Below are positions 36,063 through 44,732 of a stretch of 64,000 nt of DNA, in pieces (the first letter of the stretch is position 1; every line of letters starts with the position of its first letter). Origin of the DNA: DSVQ01 sp964484765 (lineage in GTDB: Bacteria > Planctomycetota > Planctomycetia > Planctomycetales > Planctomycetaceae); NCBI GenBank assembly GCA_964484765.1, contig CAZAGI010000037.1:1-64000 (forward strand), written 5' to 3'. The notes under the pieces are model-generated. The model was given only the letters and a program-made list of their open reading frames with translations, made no database searches and was not told where the DNA came from. The translations under genes were made by a program, and so were the position numbers.

Positions 36063-38711
36063 ATGAAAATCCTCGATATCCGAGCCCTTCGCGGTCCGAA
36101 CATTTGGCTTCGCCGCCCCGTGCTCGAGGCGTGGGTCGACCTCGGCCCGCTCAAAGACACATCCTCCGAAATCATGCCCGGCTTTAATGATCGGCTGATG
36201 GCATGGTTGCCCGGGATGGTGGAACACCGTTGCAGTCCCGGTGAACGAGGTGGTTTTTTCATTCGACTGCGACGAGGGACGTACCTCGCCCATATTCTGG
36301 AACATGTGACGCTGGAACTGCAGGACCGCGCGGGAACGCCGTCAGGTTTCGGCAGAGCGCGGGAGACAGAAGTCGAAGGGATTTACAAAGTTGCGATCGA
36401 ATACCAGGAAGAAGCCGTCGGACGAGCCTGCCTGGAAACCGGTTACCGACTTTGCCTCGCTGCGGTCTTTGATCTTCCATTCAATGTCGATGCCGAACTG
36501 AAATCCCTGCGCGATCTGGTCGACCGCGTGTGCCTGGGACCTTCGACACAGGCCATCGTGAATGCGGCAAAACAGCGGAACATTCCGTTTCGCCGGTTGA
36601 ATGCCGGCAGCCTCGTGCAACTCGGGTACGGCGCGAAGCAGCGCCGGATCTGGACGGCGGAAACCGATCAAACCAGCGCCATTGCTGAATCGATCGCGCA
36701 GGACAAGGACCTCACCAAATCCATGCTGCGATCCGCCGGCGTGCCCGTCCCGGCAGGTCGATTGGTGAACAGTGCTGAAGACGCCTGGGCTGCCGCTCAA
36801 AACATCGAAGGAGCCGTTGTCGTGAAGCCGCTGGACGGCAACCACGGCCGCGGCGTGTTCATGGATCTCACCGATGAAGTGCTCATCAAGCAGGCTTACG
36901 AAGCCGCATTAAAAGAAGGTTCGGGGGTGATCGTCGAGGAATTCGCCCCCGGCCGAGAACATCGGCTGCTAGTCGTCGGGAAGAAGCTCGTTGCCGCTGT
37001 CCGCGGGGACGCCGCCTACGTGGTCGGCGACGGAACTCACACGATCGCGGATTTGATCGAAATCCAGATCAATTCCGATCCGCGCCGGGGTGATACCGAA
37101 GACTGTCCTCTCTGCCCGGTTCAATTGAACGCCATCACTCTCACCGAAATCCGTAGTCAGGGATATCAGCCGAGCGACTTGCTCGTCGATGGGAAACGCT
37201 TGCTGGTCAGCCGGAATGACAATCTCTCCGAAGACTGCACCGATCTTGTTCATCCCGACACCGCAGAACATGCGGTCCTTGCCGCGCGGGTCATCGGATT
37301 GGACATTGCGGGCATCGATCTGGTCGTCGAGGACATCACGCAACCACTGGAAACGCAAGGGGGACGGTTCGTCGAAGTCAACGCCGGGCCCGGGCTGTTG
37401 CCGCATCTTCGTCCGGGTTCCGGCAAACCGCGACCAGTGGGTGAAGCGATTGTCGGCACGCTTTTCCCGGAAGGTGAAAGTGGGCGGATTCCGCTGGTGT
37501 GTGTGACCGGGACCAACGGCAAAACGACGACGACCCGTCTGGTCGCATCGATCCTGAAAGCGGCTGGAAGACATGTCGGAATGACTTGCACCGACGGGAT
37601 TTTCGTCGATGGACGCACCATTGAGCTCGCCGACTGTGCCGGGCCGCGGAGTGCGAAGAACGTGCTCCTCAATCCACTGGTCGATGCGGCGGTCTTCGAG
37701 TGTGCCCGCGGTGGCATCCTGAGGGAAGGGCTCGGTTTCGATCGGTGTGATGTCGCGATCGTCACCAACATCGGTTCGGCGGATCATCTGGGCCAGTACG
37801 ACCTGCACACGCCTGAGCAAATGTACAAAGTGAAGCGCTGTGGTGTCGACGTCGTGATGCCGACCGGGACCGCGGTGTTGAACGCGGCCGATCCGCTGGT
37901 CGCCGAGATGGCGAACCTTTCGGCTGGAAGTGTGACGTTTTTCTCGCTCGATCCGAACAATGCTGTCGTGGTTGAGCATCGCAAAAATGGCAAACGCGCC
38001 GTCATTTTTACAAATGGCGCGATCACGCTGTGCGAAGGACAAGATCAGCGGTCCTTGATCGCGGCGGAAGAAATTCCCTGTACTCATCGAGGGCGCGTGC
38101 CGTTTCAGATCGAAAATGTGCTGGCAGCCGTCGCTGCGGCATGGCATTTGAATATTCCCCCGGCGGTGATCTGCCAAGGCTTGCAATCCTTTCAGGGAAA
38201 CCTGGTCGACAACCCTTGTCGATTCAGCGTGATGGAAGGGGGCGGCAAAACGCTGGTTATCATGGATGGACGCAACGAGTTGGCATTACAGGCGTTGCTG
38301 ACGGCGATCGACAAGTTTCCGCATACGAAACGGACGGCCGTTTATTCGGCGGAAGGCGATCGCCGGGACGAAGATATCCGGGCGCAGGGCGCGCTGTTAG
38401 GAAACGGTTTCGACCGCGTCTACTTGTGCGATATCGACGGCGGCGTGGATCGGCCGGCCGGGGAAGTCGTCGGGTTGCTGCGTCAGGGTCTCGACGGAGC
38501 CATCCGCACTCAGGAGACACGCGATATTTCGGATTGGAGCACCGCCGTGGAGACGGCGTGGCGGCAGCTCGGACGCGGCGAACTGCTGGTGGTTCAATCG
38601 GCTACGATACCGCGCACTGTTCGTAAGATTCATTCGCTGCTGGGGTTAGAGCCAGCAGATGGTTTATCGCCGCCAGCGGAGGGTGGCGCGTGGGCGGTCT
38701 CCGTCGCATAA
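36063..38711 (+). CDS. Cyanophycin synthetase homologue, copy 1 (CphA-prime-like, altered Mur domain)
   Basis: An 882-residue protein with the full CphA layout: N domain (1-160), ATP-grasp domain (about 200-470) and Mur-ligase domain (from about 475). The N domain keeps HILEH at residues 77-81, the HxxEH motif of the primer-generating hydrolytic site described in CphA1. The Mur P-loop GTNGKTTTT (483-491) is intact. The usual Mur-domain DYGHN is replaced by MDGRNE (734-739), with one residue deleted and His changed to Arg. The ATP-grasp RNANLSTGG loop is shortened to SRNDNLSEDC. It may therefore have lost the arginine-adding step. The ATG at 36063 matches the family N-terminus. The second copy follows after 265 bp. 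Confidence 0.85.
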   Translation: MKILDIRALRGPNIWLRRPVLEAWVDLGPLKDTSSEIMPGFNDRLMAWLPGMVEHRCSPGERGGFFIRLRRGTYLAHILEHVTLELQDRAGTPSGFGRARETEVEGIYKVAIEYQEEAVGRACLETGYRLCLAAVFDLPFNVDAELKSLRDLVDRVCLGPSTQAIVNAAKQRNIPFRRLNAGSLVQLGYGAKQRRIWTAETDQTSAIAESIAQDKDLTKSMLRSAGVPVPAGRLVNSAEDAWAAAQNIEGAVVVKPLDGNHGRGVFMDLTDEVLIKQAYEAALKEGSGVIVEEFAPGREHRLLVVGKKLVAAVRGDAAYVVGDGTHTIADLIEIQINSDPRRGDTEDCPLCPVQLNAITLTEIRSQGYQPSDLLVDGKRLLVSRNDNLSEDCTDLVHPDTAEHAVLAARVIGLDIAGIDLVVEDITQPLETQGGRFVEVNAGPGLLPHLRPGSGKPRPVGEAIVGTLFPEGESGRIPLVCVTGTNGKTTTTRLVASILKAAGRHVGMTCTDGIFVDGRTIELADCAGPRSAKNVLLNPLVDAAVFECARGGILREGLGFDRCDVAIVTNIGSADHLGQYDLHTPEQMYKVKRCGVDVVMPTGTAVLNAADPLVAEMANLSAGSVTFFSLDPNNAVVVEHRKNGKRAVIFTNGAITLCEGQDQRSLIAAEEIPCTHRGRVPFQIENVLAAVAAAWHLNIPPAVICQGLQSFQGNLVDNPCRFSVMEGGGKTLVIMDGRNELALQALLTAIDKFPHTKRTAVYSAEGDRRDEDIRAQGALLGNGFDRVYLCDIDGGVDRPAGEVVGLLRQGLDGAIRTQETRDISDWSTAVETAWRQLGRGELLVVQSATIPRTVRKIHSLLGLEPADGLSPPAEGGAWAVSVA

Positions 38712-38976
38712 GACGGTGGACGCCCAACAAATCGCGATGCCGGTGACGCACGACGCACCGCCGCTCGCAAGAAAGAGATTTTCACAGACTGTCACGCCAA
38801 GAACGCGCGACAGACACTCCGAAGGCCCAACAAACACCTACGCCCGAGTCGATACGGACGCTTCGCAGACGCTGAGTGCTCCGGGAAACTTTCCCAGGCC
38901 TGAGCAGTGCGGCTGAAACCAGCCCCATCGTCCGACTCGATTTTTGGCGACCGACCGAGAAAACGAAGGAAACGCA

Positions 38977-41643
38977 ATGGATATCCGGAACACGCGCGTG
39001 TTGCGCGGTCCGAACACGTGGACGCAGGCAACGGTCCTGGAACTCTGGATCGACCTGACGCCGATGACGACATGGACTTTCACGGAAGTCGATGCCTTTC
39101 GCGGCGCACTGGTGCAGCGACTGCCGCGTCTGATGGACCCGCTCCCCTCCCATGGGCACGGCGAGGGTGATCAGGGTTTGATGCAGTTGCCGCGGTCCTC
39201 GGGGCTGGCCGTCGCCGAGTTGATCGCCCGATGCATTGCCGTGATTCAGATTTCCGCTGGATCGGACGTGCACTTCATCCGTGTCTCGGAAAGCCATCAA
39301 GCCGGCATGTTCAAGCTGGCGGTGCAATACCGGGAAGAACGCGTGGGCAAGAAGGCCCTGGAAATCGCGATGGCGTTCGTCGCCGCTGTCCGGGCCGGTC
39401 AACCCTACGAGCTCGCCAGACAGATCAGCGAACTCCGCGATCTCGATCAATCCATCCGTCTTGGGCCGAGCACGAACTCGATCGTTCGCGCGGCGGTGAA
39501 ACGCGGCATTCCTTTCCGCCGGCTGAATGAAGAAAGCCTGGTGCAGATTGGCTACGGTGCCAAGCAACATCGCATTCTGGCTGCCGCGACCGATCGCACA
39601 TCGGCGGTCGCGGAATCGATCGTGCAGGACAAAGATCTCACCAAGCAATTGCTCCAGGCGATCGGTGTTCCGGTGCCCCGCGGCCGGGCGGTCGCCAACG
39701 GCGAAGACGCCTGGGCGGCGGCGCTCGAAATCGGCGTCCCGGTGGTTGTGAAGCCGAAAGACGGCAATCAGGGTCGCGGCGTTGCCGTCAATCTGCACAC
39801 CAAAGATCAGGTGCTCGCCGGCTACTCGGCTGCGGTCGCCCGTTCCGATGAAGTCATCGTCGAGAAATACGCCTTCGGGGCCGATTACCGCCTGCTGGTC
39901 ATTAACAACAAGCTCGTCGCGGCTGCCCGTCGGGAGCCGCCACAGGTCATCGGCGACGGTCGCCGCACGATTGCGGAACTCGTCGATGAAGTGAACAAGG
40001 ATCCGCGGCGAGGCGAACATCACGCGACGTGCCTGAGCAAGATTCCGCTCGATGCGATTGCCCTGGGCGTGTTGTCGGAACAGGGGCTTGTGGCGACATC
40101 CGTCCCAGCGGCCGGTCAAGTGGTGCTGCTGCGCCGGAATGCGAACCTCAGCACAGGCGGATCGGCCACCGACGTGACCGATCTCGTGCATCCGGAAGTT
40201 TCCGCCCGCGTGATTGACGGCGTCCGCATGGTTGGCCTCGACATCGCCGGGGTCGACGTGATTGCCCAGGACATCAGCCGCCCGCTCGAACAACAGGGCG
40301 GCGTGATCATCGAGATCAACGCCGCGCCGGGACTGCGGATGCACCTCGAACCGTCGTTCGGCCAAGGCCGTCCGGTCGGGGAAGCCATCGTCAACATGAT
40401 GTTTCCCAACAACGACAGCGGCCGGATTCCGATCGTGGCCGTCAGTGGAGTCAACGGCAAGACAACCACCACGCGGCTCAGCGCTCACATCTTGAAGTGC
40501 TGGGGCAAACGCACCGGGCTGACCAGCACCGACGGCATCTATATCGATGACCGTCGGATTGACGACGGTGACTGCAGCGGTCCGCAAAGTGCGCGGATGG
40601 TGCTCGCCAACCCGGCCGTCGAAGCCGCTGCGTTTGAAACGGCGCGCGGGGGGATTCTCCGTGAAGGTCTTGGCTTCGACATGTGCGACGCCGCAATCAT
40701 GACCAACATCGGCGACGGCGATCACCTTGGGCTGATGGGCATCGATACCGTTGAGCAACTGGCCCGCGCGAAGCGCGTCATCGTCGAGAATGTCGCCCCC
40801 ACCGGATACGCGGTCCTCAATGCGGCCGATCCGCTGGTGGTGGCGATGGCCGATTACTGCCCGGGCAAAGTTCTGTACTTCGCCCGTTCGGCCGACCAGC
40901 CGGTGTTAGCCGCCCACCGCGCAAAGGGCGGCAAGGTCTGCTTTGTGCGTGATAACGCGATCATTGCCGCCGAGGGCCCTTGGGAAGCGAAGATCGCCGA
41001 CCTGGCCAGCGTGCCGATGACGATGGGCGGCGCGATCGGTTTCCAGGTCGAAAACGCCATGTCGGCCGCTGCGGCTGCATGGACGCTCGGCGTGCCGTTC
41101 CAGATTATTCGTCACGCGTTGGAGACGTTCGCCGCGACTCCGTCCAAAGCGCCCGGGCGGTTCAACGTCATCAACTTCCGCGGGGCGACCATCGTCCTCG
41201 ACTACGGCCACAATGCTTCGGCATTGCGGGCGCTGATTGACGGCTTAAACAACTTTCCCGCCGAGCGCCGCGTGATCCTTTACACGGCGACCGGCGACCG
41301 CCGCGATCAGGACATCATCGCCCAGGGTGAACTTGTCGCCGAGGCGTTCGATGTGTGGGTGCTCTTCCAGGACACCAGCGCCCGCGGCCGCAAACCGGGC
41401 GAGGTCCCCGCGCTGCTGCGCAAGGGAATCAAACCGGCCAGCCGCGTCAAGGAATGCATCGAGATTGATGGCAACGAACGGTACGCCATCGAATCGACAC
41501 TCGACTTGATGCAACCCGGCGATCTCGTACTGGTGCAGGTTGACCAGGTTCATGCCGCGATGGAATGGATCGAGCAATACCTCAGCCGGTTGGCGCTCGA
41601 ATCGCCGGCGAATCAGACGGCTTCCGTTCCCGCGAAGGGTTGA
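38977..41643 (+). CDS. cphA: Cyanophycin synthetase, copy 2 (intact ATP-grasp and Mur domains)
   Basis: An 888-residue CphA that polymerises Asp and Arg into cyanophycin with ATP. The ATP-grasp half has VVVKPKDGNQGRG and RRNANLSTGGSATDVTDLVH. The Mur half has SGVNGKTTTTR, TARGGILREGLGFDMCDAAI and the complete DYGHN (742-746). Its N domain is degenerate: where copy 1 has HxxEH, this protein has AELIARC, so the proposed primer-generating site is gone. AAGGA lies just before the ATG. It is not the CphA2 type, which lacks one ATP site. A strong terminator follows. I infer that the two copies act as a pair, as with cphA/cphA' in Ralstonia eutropha. Confidence 0.9.
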   Translation: MDIRNTRVLRGPNTWTQATVLELWIDLTPMTTWTFTEVDAFRGALVQRLPRLMDPLPSHGHGEGDQGLMQLPRSSGLAVAELIARCIAVIQISAGSDVHFIRVSESHQAGMFKLAVQYREERVGKKALEIAMAFVAAVRAGQPYELARQISELRDLDQSIRLGPSTNSIVRAAVKRGIPFRRLNEESLVQIGYGAKQHRILAAATDRTSAVAESIVQDKDLTKQLLQAIGVPVPRGRAVANGEDAWAAALEIGVPVVVKPKDGNQGRGVAVNLHTKDQVLAGYSAAVARSDEVIVEKYAFGADYRLLVINNKLVAAARREPPQVIGDGRRTIAELVDEVNKDPRRGEHHATCLSKIPLDAIALGVLSEQGLVATSVPAAGQVVLLRRNANLSTGGSATDVTDLVHPEVSARVIDGVRMVGLDIAGVDVIAQDISRPLEQQGGVIIEINAAPGLRMHLEPSFGQGRPVGEAIVNMMFPNNDSGRIPIVAVSGVNGKTTTTRLSAHILKCWGKRTGLTSTDGIYIDDRRIDDGDCSGPQSARMVLANPAVEAAAFETARGGILREGLGFDMCDAAIMTNIGDGDHLGLMGIDTVEQLARAKRVIVENVAPTGYAVLNAADPLVVAMADYCPGKVLYFARSADQPVLAAHRAKGGKVCFVRDNAIIAAEGPWEAKIADLASVPMTMGGAIGFQVENAMSAAAAAWTLGVPFQIIRHALETFAATPSKAPGRFNVINFRGATIVLDYGHNASALRALIDGLNNFPAERRVILYTATGDRRDQDIIAQGELVAEAFDVWVLFQDTSARGRKPGEVPALLRKGIKPASRVKECIEIDGNERYAIESTLDLMQPGDLVLVQVDQVHAAMEWIEQYLSRLALESPANQTASVPAKG

Positions 41644-41673
41644 TCGACGGGCTCCACGAACAGAATCTCTCCG

Positions 41674-41706
41674 CAGCCCAGGGAATGCGTTCCTTGGGCT
41701 GTTTTT
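41674..41706 (+). terminator. Intrinsic terminator after cphA copy 2
   Basis: A 12-base-pair stem (CAGCCCAGGGAA / TTCCTTGGGCTG, one G-T pair) with loop TGCG is followed by TTTTT. It lies 30 bases after the cphA stop and directly abuts the stop of the convergent membrane-protein gene. Confidence 0.9.
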
Positions 41707-41707
41707 G

Positions 41708-42544
41708 TTACGACCAGATCAACCCACGGACCGTGCCGAACAGCGCCACGGCGAAAACCATCAGCAACCCGATGGAACCCATCGCCGGGAGCGTGAACTT
41801 CCAGCGGGTCTGCGGCCGGTAACCATTGATCGCCGACACTATGAACGGTCCGGCGACCAGCAACCCGGCAACGATCACAAAGAACACCAGCAGCGACTGA
41901 AACACGATGCCGGGATCAAACCCGTCCTTCCAATTCAGAACCAAACGGCCGAGGAACATGGACAAGAAGGTGACCAGAAACGTCACCACGGCAAGGAGGA
42001 CCAATATTCCCAAGGGAGCCAAGGCCGACTTTTTGAGGATCGTCTGCCAGTCTTCCTTGTGGGGATCATTCGAGTGCACCGAGAGCGCAGCCAGCGCAAA
42101 CCAGCCCAAAGAATACAAAAACGCATAGGCGGCCCGGCTGGGTTTGAAGGAAGTCCGCGAGACGGTCGGCGTAGGAGTCGGAGAACTCGTTGGCACTGGT
42201 TCGGTGGAGCCGACAGCGGATTCGTTCGATGCATTCGCCGTGGACGACGCCTCGTCGCCATCGGTCGTTGTGATTCGTGATCGACTGCCGCTGTTGCCGT
42301 ACACCACGAACACCAACAGCATGATGAGACCAACGGCTCGGAGATTGTCCTTAAATGAAGCCACCGGACGACTTCGCCCGTGATTGTCATTGGAGTAAAT
42401 TCCTAACTCTCGAAAACGCTGTTCCTGAGCGCGTTGCCGCTCTTCTTCTGGCGTCAGTCCTCCGGTCAGAATGCGATGTTGCTCCGCCGATTCCACCGGA
42501 TTTAACTGGGAACTCGGAACATTGCTGTCCCAATAATCGGCCAT
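41708..42544 (-). CDS. Membrane protein of unknown function in the cyanophycin region
   Basis: A 278-residue protein. The N-terminal soluble part (SSQLNPVESAEQHRILTGG) is followed by a first helix (AVGLIMLLVFVVYG), a Ser/Thr/Pro-rich loop and four more helices, including LGILVLLAVVTFLVTFLSM and VFFVIVAGLLVAGPFIVSA. GGGAGA precedes the ATG at 42544; the in-frame extension to 42751 is non-protein-like. It is convergent with cphA and divergent from the DUF1854 gene. No family was recognised, so membership of the cyanophycin module is only positional. Confidence 0.65.
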   Translation of the reverse strand: MADYWDSNVPSSQLNPVESAEQHRILTGGLTPEEERQRAQEQRFRELGIYSNDNHGRSRPVASFKDNLRAVGLIMLLVFVVYGNSGSRSRITTTDGDEASSTANASNESAVGSTEPVPTSSPTPTPTVSRTSFKPSRAAYAFLYSLGWFALAALSVHSNDPHKEDWQTILKKSALAPLGILVLLAVVTFLVTFLSMFLGRLVLNWKDGFDPGIVFQSLLVFFVIVAGLLVAGPFIVSAINGYRPQTRWKFTLPAMGSIGLLMVFAVALFGTVRGLIWS

Positions 42545-42662
42545 GCGAAGTCTCCCTCGTTTTTCGCCCCTCGACGAGCGCAAGCAATATCTTAACCGCG
42601 ACGGTTCCGATTTCGAGCATCTCGCAGTTGTTCTCCTTCCTCGAGAAACGTAAGTTATCCGG

Positions 42663-43142
42663 ATGCAATTCATCGATTTTTCGCAGATGCATTTCCAGCA
42701 CGACGACTGGGGCCGGCTGATCGCGACCATGCCCGACGGGATGGTGCACACCGACGTCGAACCGGTCCGTTGCTTTCCGTGGACCGCGCCGCAGGAAGCG
42801 ATCGCGCTGGTCGGTCCTGAAGGTCACGAAGTCGCGCAGATTCCCACGCTCACAGCGCTTTCGCCCGAGGCCCGTGCGATCCTCGAACGCGATTTATCTC
42901 AGCGCGAGTTTGTGCCAAAGATCACCCGCATCACGAAGTCATCCGGTCCCTGGCCCCCGTGTACCTGGAACGTGATCACCGACCGTGGCGAAACGGTCGT
43001 GAAGATCGACAGTGAAGACGATGTCCGCAAGATTGGCCAGCGGGGGGCACTCATCGCCGACAGCGACGGCGTCCGCTTCCTGATCCCCGACACCTACCAG
43101 CTCGACGCCATCAGTCTGCGGCATCTCCGCCGGTTGTTGTAA
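42663..43142 (+). CDS. DUF1854 family protein (cyanophycin-associated)
   Basis: A 159-residue soluble protein of the DUF1854 family, recognised from the N-terminal half (VEPVRCFPWTAPQEAIALVG) and the C-terminal signature (DVRKIGQRGALIADSDGVRF, then IPDTYQLDA). Members recur beside cphA and an MsbA-like ABC transporter in many bacteria and are thought to be linked to cyanophycin metabolism, but no activity is known. Finding it 1.0 kb from the cphA pair, with the ABC transporter on the other side, makes this a standard module. The start at 42663 has no strong Shine-Dalgarno. Confidence 0.82.
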   Translation: MQFIDFSQMHFQHDDWGRLIATMPDGMVHTDVEPVRCFPWTAPQEAIALVGPEGHEVAQIPTLTALSPEARAILERDLSQREFVPKITRITKSSGPWPPCTWNVITDRGETVVKIDSEDDVRKIGQRGALIADSDGVRFLIPDTYQLDAISLRHLRRLL

Positions 43143-43445
43143 TCCGGTGGCCAGGCACGATCTCCCGACCGGCAATTCACCGCCCCGGACATTCCAGCAG
43201 CGTACTCTTGCGCCAGACGCTCATGAGCGAACCAGGCCAGGACAATCACTCCCGCGCCACCGTGAGACGATCCACGGCACAAGAACCTTGGATGTCAAAA
43301 CGACATGGCGACGAGATCGAGATCGGGTGTATCGGACCAGTCGAGGCGCGGATGGGGACCGGAGCCTTGTTCACAGCATGTTCTTCAGAGTTGCACAACC
43401 TGATAGGATGTGTGGGTGTCGGACCACTTGGGGAATCAGCGATCG
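43143..43445. other. Intergenic stretch without recognisable gene
   Basis: About 300 bases between the DUF1854 gene and the small HEAT gene. The only open frames are short and not protein-like. No repeat, terminator hairpin or RNA structure stood out. Confidence 0.4.
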
Positions 43446-44021
43446 ATGCCAGACAACTCCAGCGCGGCCAAATCTCGAAAGATCGTGGAGTTCTTCTCTG
43501 AAAATGGCGAATGGATTTTGGCGGCGCTTCAGAACCACAAGGTGATCGATGAGCTGACCGCTTTCGACTTCGTCGATCTCAACGATGACGAATTAATTGA
43601 TTGGATGAACGAGGCGTTGCTGATGGTGATACACCGTTCTCTAGAAGTCCGCTGGGATTGCGCCAGAGGACTGCGCGAGTCGCTAGAGAAGCCGCCGTCG
43701 AGGTTGACGGAAGAGTATCAGCATGTTGTCGTCGCGCTTGTCGAAGGAATGCTGGGTCTCGAGGATTTTGAAACGCAACTCTGCGCGGCGTACGTTCTGT
43801 CAATCAAAGGACGGGACGCTGCCGCTGCCGTTCCGATCTTGCTTCGGGGATTGAGAAAGCGTGACGCGACCATCAAATACACCGCGGTCGAGGCTCTGGG
43901 TGACATCGGGCCATCGGCGAAAGAGGCCCTTTCCAAGCTGCAATCCATCGGCAACAAGAGCCTCGACAGAGAGCTGCGCCGAGCCGCGTGGGACGCCATT
44001 CAGCGAATCCAATCGCGCTGA
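43446..44021 (+). CDS. Small HEAT-repeat protein
   Basis: A 191-residue protein without signal peptide. The last 120 residues form HEAT/armadillo-type helix pairs (DCARGLRESLEKPPSRL, AAYVLSIKGRDAAAAVPILL, VEALGDIGPSAKEALSKL). It is probably a cytoplasmic protein-interaction module. The ATG at 43446 leaves a compact helical N-terminus; a longer in-frame version adds nothing recognisable. It opens the accessory region on the right side of the window. The next gene is 67 bp away on the same strand. Confidence 0.65.
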   Translation: MPDNSSAAKSRKIVEFFSENGEWILAALQNHKVIDELTAFDFVDLNDDELIDWMNEALLMVIHRSLEVRWDCARGLRESLEKPPSRLTEEYQHVVVALVEGMLGLEDFETQLCAAYVLSIKGRDAAAAVPILLRGLRKRDATIKYTAVEALGDIGPSAKEALSKLQSIGNKSLDRELRRAAWDAIQRIQSR

Positions 44022-44088
44022 TTTCGGCATCGCAAGGTGTTGTTCGACTGACATGAAAACTCAATAAATCGCACTCAAGGTTGAAGTC

Positions 44089-44445
44089 GTGCGTGTGTTG
44101 ATCGCCGGCGGCCGGGACTTTGACGACCGCGAACTTTTGTTTCGCGTGCTGAACGAGCAGCACACCCGTCGCACGTTCACACGCGTGATCCACGGCGGCG
44201 CGAGCCGGGCGGACGATCTGGCGGCTGAATGGGCAGACGCCCATGGGATTGATGTTGATGCCAAGCCGGCAAGTTGGAAGCGGCATGGACGCGCGGCAGG
44301 GGCAATGCGGAATTCGCAAATGTTCGCGGAAAACCCGGATCTGGTGATTATCTTTCACGGCGACAAGAGTACGGCGGACTTGTTGCGAAAGGCGAACACG
44401 ACTTGGACGACGATCATGCACGTGCATGCCGGAGAAACCCTATGA
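44089..44445 (+). CDS. DUF2493 / YspA-like SLOG-family protein
   Basis: A 118-residue Rossmann-type protein of the DUF2493 (YspA/cpYpsA-related SLOG) family. It is recognised by the N-terminal GGRDFDD, by HGGASRADDLAAEWADAHG, and by KRHGRAAGAMRNSQMFAENP before a final strand (LVIIFHGDKSTADLL). SLOG proteins bind nucleotides or nucleotide-derived ligands and recur in phages and conflict systems. The start codon is GTG with AAGG upstream. Its stop overlaps the next start (ATGA), so the two are coupled. Confidence 0.85.
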   Translation: MRVLIAGGRDFDDRELLFRVLNEQHTRRTFTRVIHGGASRADDLAAEWADAHGIDVDAKPASWKRHGRAAGAMRNSQMFAENPDLVIIFHGDKSTADLLRKANTTWTTIMHVHAGETL

Positions 44446-44732
44446 CGAATCCGATCCGCTTTGTCCGTGTTCTTTTTCCGCAATGTGCAGTGAGAATCCT
44501 GCCGGCGAACGTCGTGTTGAAAGAAGTACTCGTGCCTTGGATCAGACAACCGGAAATCACCAAGCCTGGAGACTTCGCGATTTCAGCGCTTGGTCCGTAC
44601 CTCGCGGTCATTCTGGCAGTACCGTATTTTGACAACGATGAGGCCGCACTCGCAGAACATGAAATTGCATGGAAACTGTGGGCCACGGAAATCTACAAAA
44701 CACGCCGGACAACTCCACCGGCTCACGATTAA
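44442..44732 (+). CDS. Small protein of unknown function coupled to DUF2493 gene
   Basis: A 96-residue protein beginning within the stop of the DUF2493 gene (ATGA). It has a beta-strand-like start (PIRFVRVLFPQCAVRILPAN), a hydrophobic central strand (LGPYLAVILAVPYF) and a charged helical end. No family was recognised and no membrane span or signal is convincing. Translational coupling argues that it is a real gene working with its neighbour. It ends tail-to-tail with the patatin gene, overlapping by four bases. Confidence 0.5.
   Translation: MTNPIRFVRVLFPQCAVRILPANVVLKEVLVPWIRQPEITKPGDFAISALGPYLAVILAVPYFDNDEAALAEHEIAWKLWATEIYKTRRTTPPAHD

Noticed and set aside
38782..40758. A 658-codon open frame on the minus strand across cphA copy 2
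   Set aside because: It is antisense to a gene with clear family motifs and its translation has no domain. Long mirror frames are expected in GC-rich DNA.
38977..41643. Second cphA copy as the CphA2 dipeptide polymerase
   Set aside because: CphA2 lacks one functional ATP site. This copy keeps ATP-grasp and Mur motifs, so it is of CphA1 type with a degenerate N domain.
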